From Cladobotryum mycophilum (taxonomy: Eukaryota > Ascomycota > Sordariomycetes > Hypocreales > Hypocreaceae), in contig JAVFKD010000015.1 of NCBI GenBank assembly GCA_036429605.1, positions 767,421 to 831,420 on the forward strand: 64,000 bases of DNA. Direction: 5' to 3'. Position 1 is the first letter of the stretch; every line of letters starts with the position of its first letter. The position numbers and the translations under genes were made by a program. Positions 25,170 to 35,318 of the stretch are shown piece after piece. The notes under the pieces were generated by a model, which worked only from the letters and a program-made list of their open reading frames with translations, ran no database searches and had not been told where the DNA came from.

Positions 25170-27348
25170 ATGGGAAACACCATATCTTCGCCGGTGCACA
25201 AGGGGTCACACCAGATCGACCATGATGGCGCGCCTCCCCTCAAGAGGCGCCGGATCTCATCGCCCGACTCTCTTGACGTTGATCATCTCGTCGCTTCTCC
25301 CAAAACCTCAGATTCCCGTCCAGCCTTGCGCATTGAAGTCCTCAGGGTCCTTCACAAGGACTCTAAAAAAGTCAGATCTCCCCCAAACAGTTCTATCCCA
25401 CGCGATGCCAACACAAAGGCCAGCTGCAGAATCACAATTTCTGACCTTAGTTCCGGGCGCCCCCGCGTTCTTCATTGCCAGAGTCAGGTTTGTAACTTGG
25501 AAATCTTCAAGAACCCCGTTGGCCCTCACCGTATCGCTCGGATATGTTTACCCAGACCGTTTTACATCCCTGAAGAAAGCATGCTCATAAACCGGCCCGA
25601 CGATGGCAAATTTGACCTGTCAGACTCTTATGAAATTCTCATCGAGCTGGAAGCTGCGCATGAGGGCCCCTGGCCCCCTCTCGACTCAACTGACTTTGGT
25701 ATTCCTTCGGCCCCACTCAATCCTGCCTTGCCCTATGGACGAACCTGGATCCTATCGAGCCGCTATGACAGCATCTTTGGCAAGCTAAAAAGCCCTCTCT
25801 CCATCTCATCAGGATACCCTTCGCAAAGACTTGCGCGCCAGACCGACTATGTTATGGATGTTGACCTTGGTTGGACCTCTGGTTTTAAGGCACTAAGACG
25901 GTTGGAAAAAGGCTCCATGCCCTGCATTAATGCTATTGATCCGGATACCGATCCATTTACAGACGATGTATTTGGCCCTCCCCTGCATGGTGCGATCAAT
26001 GGCACAAATGATGCGAATGGCACCAATGGCGCGGACGGCAATCATGTAGATGAACTACCACTGGAAATGGAAGAGGAACCAGAAGGGGCTCAGACACCTT
26101 CAAGGTCGCTAAGAACCCGAGAAAACAAGGTTTATAACTTGAAGGTTTTAAGTGATCAAGCCCAAGGAAAGGAACGGAAGCGTCGTGCCCGAGGCACGCA
26201 TGCTCCGGCGAGTGAAGGACGAGTCAATTATTTGCTACCGTCTGATCAACCTGTCTGCTTGGACTATTTCCGTTGCGTGACATGCGGCGCCTGTCACCAG
26301 ACCATGCTAGATTTACAGGCTCATTTACTACATGTTCATCCTGATTATCAATATGTACTTGAGACAACAAGCCAAGGCCCACAGTTTCGTGTCACCAGCA
26401 GCCCCGAATCGGTGCCGTCGCCTTCGAGGAACTACGAACTTAAACCGCCTGTCAAACCTTTCAACCTTCAAGCTCTCGTTGCAGGAGATCAGTCCTGGAT
26501 TACTTTACGTCATGGCTCTGACGATGATGTCCATAAGTCCGTCGACATATTCGGGAGGTCACGGTCCCGTTCACCAGGCCTCGTGCAGCCAAAGCCGACG
26601 CAGCGCCGCTCTGGACGGACCAAAAGCGCCAAAGTCCTCGTACCGGATATTCCTAATCCCCTTTTTGACCCTATTAGCAGAGCGCGGCTGATACCTGGCC
26701 AAGAGGTACCAAAGACGATGCCAGACAATACGTGGCTGATTCAGAAGCATCGAGAAAGCATTGGTGACTTCTCAGACGTAACACCTGCGGAGAAGGAGTA
26801 CATATGGGAATGGGATGGATATATTCTGGACCAAGGTCTTACTTCAGCCGCTTACTTTCCGCGAACCTGGTTGAATTTTGTCCAGCAGAAGGCGGACTGG
26901 CTTGTTGCAGCCGAGCAGCGTATGCTAGAATTCGGCAAACATACCAGTGTACTTGTAGCCAGGGACCTGATTGATGACAAAATCGTTCGAGGTGCTCTTT
27001 CTTGTATTAATGAGGCGAGGGCGAGGGCCCAAGTGAAGCCGGATGAATCAGACGGTATCAAGGTGTCCGAAATAGCGACTAAGCAATCCCCTCGAGCTGC
27101 CCAGATACGCAAAAATGCCAATGGCTGCAATGTTTGCCAGCTCCCTGTGCTTGGCCCAAGGATGCTGGTTTGTTCGAACAAGGTACGTGTATTATGAGAG
27201 GATCCAAGTATCATTGCTGACAAGAAATACGCAGAGTTGTTCCCGTCGGCTTTATCATTCTGACTGTATAGAGAAAGGGGCTATCACGCCCATCAACAGG
27301 CGGGAGTGGCTTTGCAATGCGTGCAGCGGACTGGATAGATCCGTCTAG
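25170..27348 (+). CDS. SUZ12: Polycomb PRC2 subunit Suz12-like with C-terminal PHD finger
   Basis: Suz12 is the scaffold of PRC2, which methylates H3K27. Exons 25170-27182 and 27235-27348 encode 708 aa. Residues about 369-393 form a C2H2 zinc finger (CVTCGACHQTMLDLQAHLLH, H at end). Residues about 515-600 match the VEFS box, the part that contacts the catalytic EZH2-type subunit (WLIQKHRESIGDFSDVTPAE, then KEYIWEWDGYIL). After it, residues about 650-705 make a PHD-type C4HC3 set: CNVC, C-x4-C, H-x2-C and CNAC, split by the intron and in phase. The N-terminus reads MGNTISSP, which fits a myristoylation signal if this ATG is used. The VEFS and zinc-finger order supports Suz12; the PHD addition is notable. 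Confidence 0.85.
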
Positions 27349-28350
27349 AAGACGGTTGGATCAGTCACGGTGCTGCCAAGACCAAAGCCTGCACCAAAGA
27401 ACAAGAACCCTACAAAGGTGGCTACTCGAAGACAGACTCGAGTAAAGCGCGAGGTGCTCAATTAGAGCAGCGTTCGGTTGCAACTGGGGAATTTCACTGG
27501 GGTCTTATTGGGGGCAAAAGCGTGTACTTTTTATGGCACTGACTATCGAGCAGATGTTTAAAGGCTCTGCTCAAGATAGCATCTCGAACGTATTACTGCT
27601 ACACGATGGTACGCGAGGATACATGATTTTTCCATTTTGAGGCGTCAAACGGGGGGTTCTTCACCTTGTACATTTTATTTGGTTTTGTTCATTCATTTTA
27701 TTTTATTTTTAAAAAACAGGAATCGGCGCTTAAGGGCATGGGAAAGAAACTGGGACATGAGAGAATGGAGGGTGAGAGTTGGGCGAAGGACGTCCATCAT
27801 TGATTGTTACATGATTTCGAGCTTATTACCTAGATGAGAACGACCTCATTGGCAGCATGTTGCTTTTTTTGTTGTTGACTTTTCAAATCTTTTTTTTTTT
27901 TTTTTACCAACTTCAGCACACTGCGTTGTGGGATTCAACGTCCTTAATGATCACATGAGATTTAGTATTCTCTTCATCATCTGGGACTTGGGAACCACGA
28001 CAAAAAAAGGAGAACAGCAAATGGCAGCAGCGGCAATTTTTTTTTGATGAAATGAAGAAAAAATTGTTCCTGATATATTCCGACTCAAAGACGTGAATCG
28101 TAGCAAGTAATGCTTCTCTCCAAAAAAAAAAACACTCACACATTAAACGCCCAAGAACCCAAGTGCATTTCCCTTTCATCGCCATAAAACAAGATAGACT
28201 TTGCTTGCCCTCCTCCCTCCTTTCTTGCATTCTACTTATGTTACATGGGAGTCACCGGAAGGTGTATATTCCCCGCTGTTGCCTGAAGAAACCTTCTCCA
28301 CCCAATCCCCCTTTTTTGCATTGACTGGCTGACAGACTGACTGGTTGTGA
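27349..28350. other. Convergent intergenic spacer
   Basis: The spacer lies between the 3' ends of SUZ12 and CUS1. It contains long A and T runs, including T16 at 27890-27905, and no gene. Confidence 0.55.
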
Positions 28351-30225
28351 TTAAAACCTATACTTGGTCTCCTTCTTCTTTTCATTACGTTCCTTCTCGG
28401 TGCGTTGCCGCTTCCTGCTCTCCTCTGCGATCATCTGGCTCAAGTCATCGTCGTAAGCCCACTTTGCCCCGATACCTTCTTCTTTGGTCCCTGCATCATA
28501 TCTGCTTCGCAGCTCATCTTTGTTGAGGTTTCCGTGCTGGCTCAGGGAGTCGACATCAATGGCTACGTCCACGTCACCGGGCTTCTTGCGTTTACGACTG
28601 TCGTCGTCAGCACCGAGGACGGGTACGCCAGCGGCAGCTGCGCGCTGAGCGCCACTAATATCGTATGCGCGATCGCTGCCGAAGAAGCCCTCGGCGCGGA
28701 CTTGTCGTTCCTGGACAACCGTATAGGCAGAGCGAGGAGCGGATGATTCTTCAGTATCGAAACCGCGTCTCTCTTTTCGGAGGTCCATTTCGCCAGCAAT
28801 CGACGTCTCAACTCCCTGGTTCGGGTAGTCTGCGTGCACAGTGCTGGCATAACCACCAGGGGTCTCCAACCCGCTGGGAGTCTCAGTTCCACCGGGAATG
28901 TCCTCGTCCTCCTCCTCTTCGTCTGATTCCTCTTCTGACTCTTCTTCCTCAGATTCCTCCTCGCGGGGTTGAAGTTCGCCCCAAAGACTACGCTCCACGG
29001 TATCCCCTGTCTGAAGTGCTGGTTGTGCTGGCTGAGCCTGTCCAGGTGCACCATTTTGAGCAGTAAGACCAAAAACATCACCTCCGTAAAGAGGACGATT
29101 GAACTCGTCAACAGGAGGCTTACCCCAACCACCGGGATGGAAACCCCACGACCCTCCCGGTGGCGGCGGTGCGTTCAGGCCAGGAATCTTTAGTGTGGGG
29201 TATGATGGAGGAGGACCGAATCGTTGCTGATTGATGAGCCATGGAGGGGGTGCACCTTGAGGCATGCCGAGGGCCTCCTTTGTCATGTCGCTCAGCTCGC
29301 CGGGTCGAAAGTGTTGGTAGTCAACCTCTGTTTCTTTGCCCTCATAGTATACCTCACCAAATCTTGTTAGCTCTGGCTTTGTTTGGAAGCGGAAAAATGC
29401 ATCGTAGAGTTTCTGGTAGTCGATATCCAGCTTCCCCATTTTCGGTTGTACTCGTTCGCGCTGCTTCTGCTTCAAACTCTGCTCGGCCTGTTTCTCCAGA
29501 ACGGCATCTCGCATCTCGGCGATACCGGTTTCTGCGATGAACTTGGGTAGTCGGAAGGCTGACTTTTCTATGCCTCGTTTTGAAGACAAGTATTCCCTCT
29601 TCATGGACCAATGTGTAGGAACAGGCACGACGTTTCGCTGAGCTTTGATTTGAACCAAGAGCCTTGGGTCCGATGAGGAGACATCCTGCCATTCAACCAC
29701 TTCTGGAATCCGGACAAGGGCCTTTAGTTCGGCAACAGATAGCTTGTTCAGCTGCTTCCGTTTCTTCTTGGACATCTTGGGCTGGCTCGTTTCCTCTTCC
29801 TCGTCAGGGATATCATCGTCGTCAAAGAAGACGGTTCCTTGGTTACCCGCATTGGCCTCCTTGGCAACCTGATCCTCCTCCAACGATGCACCAAATTTGC
29901 TGAAGATATCCCTGTAGACTGCGAAAGTTGGGTCGTCCTCCAAGAGGTCCTCAAATATGGGCCCATCGACAATTGTTGTGTCTTTGTTAGAAGATTCCTC
30001 CTTCTTTACATCGAGGGACTTTTCAGGCTGCTCGGCTGTCTCGTCTCCGTTCTCGGTGGCGGACTCGGTGGGCTCTTCCTCCTCCTCTGTTACTGGATCC
30101 TGTGATTGAGTTAGATGACTAAAGGCAGAATTGGGACTGCACGGACGCGCCTCTGTTTTGGCCTTTTTCTGCTCCTTCTTCTTGGCCCTCCTCATCTGAT
30201 TCTTGCTCATTTTTGTTGTCGCCAT
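28351..30225 (-). CDS. CUS1: U2 snRNP splicing factor Cus1/SF3B2
   Basis: Cus1 (SAP145, SF3B subunit 2) is part of the SF3b complex that holds U2 snRNA at the branch site. The frame is a single 624-aa ORF. It has a basic Lys-rich start, an acidic N-terminal third, then the DUF382 core (KKKRKQLNKLSVAELKALV, PEVVEWQDVSSSDPRLLVQI, PVPTHWSMKREYLSSKRGIE) and the PSP motif region (RPGELSDMTKEALGMPQGAP, PPPWLINQQRFGPPPSYP, GLNAPPPPGGSWGFHPGGWG). A Glu/Ser-rich acidic stretch and the usual charged C-terminus (KWAYDDDLSQMI) follow. Length matches fungal Cus1 (about 600 aa). A possible 43-bp GT-AG segment near 30080-30130 would break the frame and is treated as coding. Confidence 0.95.
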   Translation of the reverse strand: MATTKMSKNQMRRAKKKEQKKAKTEARPCSPNSAFSHLTQSQDPVTEEEEEPTESATENGDETAEQPEKSLDVKKEESSNKDTTIVDGPIFEDLLEDDPTFAVYRDIFSKFGASLEEDQVAKEANAGNQGTVFFDDDDIPDEEEETSQPKMSKKKRKQLNKLSVAELKALVRIPEVVEWQDVSSSDPRLLVQIKAQRNVVPVPTHWSMKREYLSSKRGIEKSAFRLPKFIAETGIAEMRDAVLEKQAEQSLKQKQRERVQPKMGKLDIDYQKLYDAFFRFQTKPELTRFGEVYYEGKETEVDYQHFRPGELSDMTKEALGMPQGAPPPWLINQQRFGPPPSYPTLKIPGLNAPPPPGGSWGFHPGGWGKPPVDEFNRPLYGGDVFGLTAQNGAPGQAQPAQPALQTGDTVERSLWGELQPREEESEEEESEEESDEEEEDEDIPGGTETPSGLETPGGYASTVHADYPNQGVETSIAGEMDLRKERRGFDTEESSAPRSAYTVVQERQVRAEGFFGSDRAYDISGAQRAAAAGVPVLGADDDSRKRKKPGDVDVAIDVDSLSQHGNLNKDELRSRYDAGTKEEGIGAKWAYDDDLSQMIAEESRKRQRTEKERNEKKKETKYRF

Positions 30226-31188
30226 GGCGAGTTTGAGCCGCTGGACTGCGGACTTGGGCTGTTGTGCTTGGAAAAGGCTGCTGGGTTCGTTGCTTGCGTC
30301 AGGAGTTGAAAGACGGCGTAAAGACCCGCGAGAGCGATGACGTATTGTTTTGGGTCCTTTCCCATAACGCGGCGACCAGGCAGCGCGTGCGCAAAGTGAT
30401 GCGACTGCAAATGATGCACTTGGGGTTGATAGCTAGCAGCGTGTATTGTCGTGTGTCTTCGACGACCGGAGCTTGATAATAATTTCTACGACTGCCTGGT
30501 TACGCCAATGGCTGCTAAATTCAGGCGCAATGAGCGCGTCAAGGCTTATCGGCGCGGCTGTCGGTATATCTCCGGTTAACGTTGACAAGAGGAGTTCGCA
30601 AAGCCACTGAGCCATTGCTTTGCCACAACCAGGCGCAGCCAGGTACGTACCAATGTACTCCTAAGGGGCTTTTGGGGGCTCTTCGGGCGTCGCCACTCAG
30701 GGTCGCAGGTACCATCCAGTGGCTCAGAAGGGCTCTAGAAGTCGCTGTCGCTGTCGATCGACTTTTCCGATAAGGATGGATGATGGATAGGGAGTCTGGG
30801 AATCTTTGAATCGACACGTTTCGCGCAGTGTTGACTTTGGATCGACGCCCGGCTGCAACAATTGTTGCTTAAACAACTCCTCGCCATGGCCTGATTGCGG
30901 TAATTCAATATTAATCCAATTCTTTCGAACCCAAAACAAGAAAAAACCCAACCCTCAGTTATTGCTGCATCGTCGCTCGTTTTCCCTTCTCCAAGTACAT
31001 ACGCATCTGTTGCCAAATGCTGGTTGCGTAACGACTCCATCCGCATAATTACGTCGTACCGAAATCTAGTATCACCATCGCCAGTTCTACGAAGATTACG
31101 CCCGCGCACGCAACCACACAGACACACAACAACATAGACTCGCTCTCATATTATTATTACCTCATTCGAATTACGTGATAGTATTGCC
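30226..31188. other. Divergent promoter region CUS1 / SLY41-like
   Basis: The stretch holds both 5' regions. No motif stands out beyond A-rich leader sequence. No gene is supported. Confidence 0.5.
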
Positions 31189-32646
31189 ATGGAAAAGTTC
31201 CCAGATCTGGCGGATGCGCCTCGATCGCGCGACAAATCACCGTCAACCTACTCCAACGGTAGCGCTACAGAGGATCGCTGGCAGCCCATCTCTAGACGAG
31301 AGCATGGCAACGGCAACGGCATTGGTATTGGCAATGGCAATGGCAATGGATTCCTCAATGCAAGCCCCTGGCCGGTTTCTGGTCGCGGCCACGGTCGCCA
31401 GAAGAGCCTGAGCGATGCCTTTCGAACCATTCGCACGAGGAACGGGAGCATCAGCCAGAATGCCCACGAAATCGCCGATGCGCTGCGAGCGCCCGTCTCG
31501 CCCAAACTTGTCGTATGTCCCACTTTGCCAATTTGTGCCTCGGAAGCCTGAGTCGATTCTGACAGCAAGACTGGATAGATACTCTGCTTGATGTGGTATA
31601 CATCATCGGCCTTGACAAATACATCCTCCAAATCTATCCTCAACGCCTTTGACATGCCTGCGACGCTGACGCTGATTCAATTCGCCTTTGTTTCGTCGCT
31701 GTGTATCTTCCTTGCCTGGTTGGCTACCGTCTTTCCAATTCTTCGAGTCAAGATCTCGGCCTTGAGACATCCGATTCGTCGACCTACGAGAGAAGTCATC
31801 ATGACTACCCTGCCATTGGCAGCTTTCCAGATTTTCGGTCACCTCCTGAGCTCCACTGCGACATCTAAAATCCCGGTGTCACTTGTCCATACGATCAAGG
31901 GGCTGTCGCCATTGTTCACAGTTTTGGCATACCGAGTCATATATGATATCCGATATCCCCAGGCTACATACCTGTCCTTGATCCCCCTTACTCTTGGCGT
32001 AATGCTGGCTTGTTCAGGAAAGTCTGGCTATGGAGGTCAGCTCCTTGGTGTCATAGAGGCGCTTTTGGCGACCCTGATCTTTGTGACACAAAACATCTTC
32101 TCCAAGAAGTTGTTTAACGAGGCCGCCAAGGTCGAAGCCGAAGGCGGCGGTGGCCAATCGAAGAAGCTTGACAAGCTCAACCTTTTGTGCTACTCGTCTG
32201 GCATGGCGTTTGCCCTGACAGTGCCGATCTGGTTCTGGTCAGAGGGTATTACACTTTTGCGAGATTTTCTTCATGATGGTTCTCTAGACCTGAGTGAGAA
32301 GCCCAACTCATTTGACCATGGCCGTCTAACATTGGAGTTCATCTTCAATGGCGTCTTTCACTTTGGCCAAAACATCCTCGCATTCGTATTGTTATCCATG
32401 GTTTCGCCCGTTACTTATTCAGTTGCGAGTTTGATTAAGCGAGTCTTCGTCATTGTCATGGCTATCCTCTGGTTCAGGAGCCCCACGACGCCCATGCAGG
32501 CTGTTGGTATTGCCCTGACCTTCCTGGGTCTGTATCTTTATGACAGGACGAGCGAGAGCAATAAGGCGGATCGTAGGGCGCGCACAATGCAAACGAGAGG
32601 CGGGACCCCTCTCTTACCCCTGAGTGAAGACCCGGGGAAGCGATGA
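31189..32646 (+). CDS. SLY41: Triose-phosphate-transporter-family (Sly41-like) membrane protein
   Basis: A nucleotide-sugar/triose-phosphate translocator family member, probably in ER or Golgi membranes; yeast Sly41 is a suppressor of Ypt1 loss. Exons are 31189-31512 and 31579-32646 (463 aa). The intron (31513-31578) removes an in-frame TAG and joins KLV to ILCLMWYTSSALTNTSSKSI, the first membrane segment with the family's conserved TNTSSK. About ten hydrophobic segments follow, with PATLTLIQFAFVS, SKIPVSLVHTIKGLSPLFTV, QNIFSKKLFN and SPVTYSVASLIKRVFVIVMA, all characteristic of the TPT domain. The roughly 100-residue N-terminal extension is cytosolic-type and contains a Gly-Asn repeat near 31306-31350. 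Start chosen at the first ATG. Confidence 0.88.
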
Positions 32647-33309
32647 AAAACATTATCCCTTCACGGAGGCATTCTGAGTGTGCATCTAAGAGGGGGAAAA
32701 ACTCATTCTATATATGTGAATTATTCAATATCCAATATTGATATAGGGGCATGACTTCGCCTGGATGTCTCCTCTCCATTGCGAGCATGTGAGTTGTTAT
32801 AACTTGATTAGTTTCAAAACTGGGATTTGTATTGTGAAAAATCAGACACGGAAAGGGTCGCGGATTGATTGCGATTTTGGGCACACAAGGCTCCATCTAT
32901 GCTGTGCATTCAATAGCATTACAATGGAATATATTGGCGTTTTTTCTTGGGGGGAAAGGGGGAGTGATCTGGCCATCCATGCTAGAGTAGCGGGCATGAA
33001 TTTACGAAATCTTAGCTAATGAAAGATATTTTGTAGGAGTTTTCTGAGTCGGGATAAATGGACAGTTCAACACGACCCAGCAAAAGAAAGAGCTTCTTTT
33101 AGTTTGGAAACTCATGGCGTTACACAGAAGAATCAAATAATCCTGACAAACGATCATGTTGTGAGTTGAAGAGGTCGCTGTAAATGCTCAACACGGCTTT
33201 TTCTTCGATATGCAAAACACAACATCAACACTATAAACGCCGGGGGATATATGTCCTCTATAACCAATTACAATATGCAGTGTTCTAAGATTCGTGTGTC
33301 TGGCCATCA
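32647..33309. other. Convergent intergenic spacer
   Basis: The spacer lies between the 3' ends of the SLY41-like gene and ORC5. Nothing gene-like is seen. Confidence 0.55.
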
Positions 33310-34945
33310 TCACTCGATGAGCCACTCTTCAATATCAACACCAATACTCCTCCCTATACCCCTGATCGCCTCCCACCCAACATTAATCCTCCACTTCCCT
33401 CCCCTATCCATAACATCACCGGTTCCAACCCTCACCAGCAGCCTCAAGCTAGACAACGTCGCCATCGCCATCCCCACGTCACCATCCAAGCCCGAGGCTC
33501 CAACGGAAGAATTCGCCCCGACCCACTCCGTTCGTACGGCTTCGAATATGGCCATCATACGCTCCAGGACAAAGGCTTGCGCTCCGAGGAGCTTGCGGGC
33601 GATTTTGCGGTGCTTGCTGCGGGCGTTGGCTTTGTTTGCGACGAAACCGCCGCCGCGACGGCGTTTACGGCCGTGGAAGTATGTGGAGAAGAGGGTCAGG
33701 TCATGGCGTGTAGGATTGTGGGAAGCGAGGTAAGCTGATAGAAGGAGTAGGCGGGCGGCGGTGGGTAGAAGGGCCGTAAGTCCAGCCATGGAGTTCGAGT
33801 TTGCTGGTAGACTCAATGCACCGGTCTTCGTTGGTGTTTGGGTGATGACGTTCACTTCAGGGGCTGACGCCTTTGCACCCGCTGGGCGAACAGAGACAAT
33901 GCTGGGGTTCAAGAGGCTTTCATCCTGAAAGTGCGCTCTCGCCGCGATGAGCAATTTGGAGAATTCCTTTGGTGAGTATGTTCCCGCCGTTACTGGGGCC
34001 GTGAAGCGAGGCCATAGCGCATGACAACTGTGCTGAAACGAAGGCAGTGTTCCCAAGGCCGACTTTATCAGTGAATCATATACAGCAGCGCAGAAGCGTG
34101 TCCACAGATCAGACGTCTCTTTCTGCGTCGCAACTTCTATGCCCGCGTCTTCCTCTGTTGATCCCCGGGCGGGAATCGGTGGAGGAGGTTTGAGCGAGAG
34201 GATTCGAACAAACTCGGGCTTGGTGTACGGCGGGAAGTGTAAGTGCGGTGAGGATGGCGTTCGTAAAAACCCAGCAGGAGGTGCCGTGACGATGAAGACG
34301 CAGGTAAGGCATGGAATCTAGGACTCGAAGTTAGCGTTGACCATCCTCTCCTGCAGGCCATTCAAACGTACAATCTCAGAAAGTCGTGCCAGTGCAGGCA
34401 TCAATGTTGGTGGACCGTCCCTTTGTCTGTCAATCGCATCTAGCACAAGCACAAACTTCCAACTCGGGTCCCTTGACTGAGGTGCAAGCAGGCTGCTCAA
34501 CGCAACGGCAAGCTGTGCCAACGTCTCGCATCTTCTCGGCTGGGAGTATTCTTGTCCACTCCAGCGTCTGACAGAGTCGGCTACCGAGCCAACAATGCAC
34601 TCAAACAAATGCCTGCCCGTAATGCACTGCGCCGCGTTGATGGTTGCGTAGAGCAGTGCCCGGTTTCCACCTTCTTCGGCGACCTGTTCTGAGAGTCGGA
34701 GTAAGACCTGTTCCGTTACAGTCGATTTCCCCGTCGCTTCGGTACCGTGAATAACTAGATTTCGACACGGAATGGCATCTGGCTGAGCGGTGCGTTAGTA
34801 GACTATCGAGTGAGAAAGAGAACCTAGTAGAAGTCTATACATAGAGTAGTGAAGCGAGAGACCGGATTTGATGGTCTCTGCCAGGAAAGCGTTGAATCAA
34901 GGGCGTCAGAATAACCTCATCAGGCAGTCTGAATAGTGACCCCAT
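33310..34945 (-). CDS. ORC5: Origin recognition complex subunit 5
   Basis: Orc5 is an AAA+ subunit of the origin recognition complex that loads the replicative helicase. Three exons on the minus strand, 34945-34841, 34782-34372 and 34317-33310, encode 507 aa. The start is MGSLFRLPDEVILTPLI followed by FPGRDHQIRSLASLLY. Exon 2 has the Walker A loop NLVIHGTEATGKST and Walker B-like VLVLDAIDRQRD. The second intron (34371-34318, 54 bp) carries a CTAAC branch site and removes an in-frame TAG. The C-terminal domain includes LLLSAYLASHNPTRHDLTLF, RGGGFVANKANARSKHRKIA and the winged-helix end GGKWRINVGWEAIRGIGRSI, all typical of ORC5. Both introns are phase 0. Confidence 0.92.
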
Positions 34946-35318
34946 TGTTACAGCACTTGTAGAATCGTAATTGCAAAGGAGGCAGCGTTCGTGAGGAAAT
35001 GCATTGAATTTCTTAAAGTAAGGAGACGCGTTTGGCGCGTCCGACGACGTCACCGTAAAGTGCTTCGGGGAATTATCGGCCAGGCACCTACACACATCGT
35101 CACCTCCAAAGCTCCAACATCAACAAGTCCAAGTAGCGAAATTCTTAACAATTAAGTCTTTAATAAATAAATAAAAATTAGTTTCCAATGTCATTATTCC
35201 TACTATCTTTCCTCATTATAGGCATCTTTCATTTTATGTAAACGCTGAGTCTCCGCCATGCTTGTCTATCCTCATCAATGCTCTAATTTACAAACGCCAT
35301 CCCAATGCCATTATCTCC
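34946..35318. other. Intergenic between MMS22 and ORC5
   Basis: Both genes run on the minus strand. The 373 bp hold the 3' end of MMS22 and the ORC5 promoter, with an AT-rich stretch at 35150-35240. Confidence 0.55.

Noticed and set aside
30080..30130. 43-bp GT-AG segment with a CTAAC-like site inside CUS1
   Set aside because: Removing it would shift the frame of an otherwise complete 624-aa protein; treated as coding.
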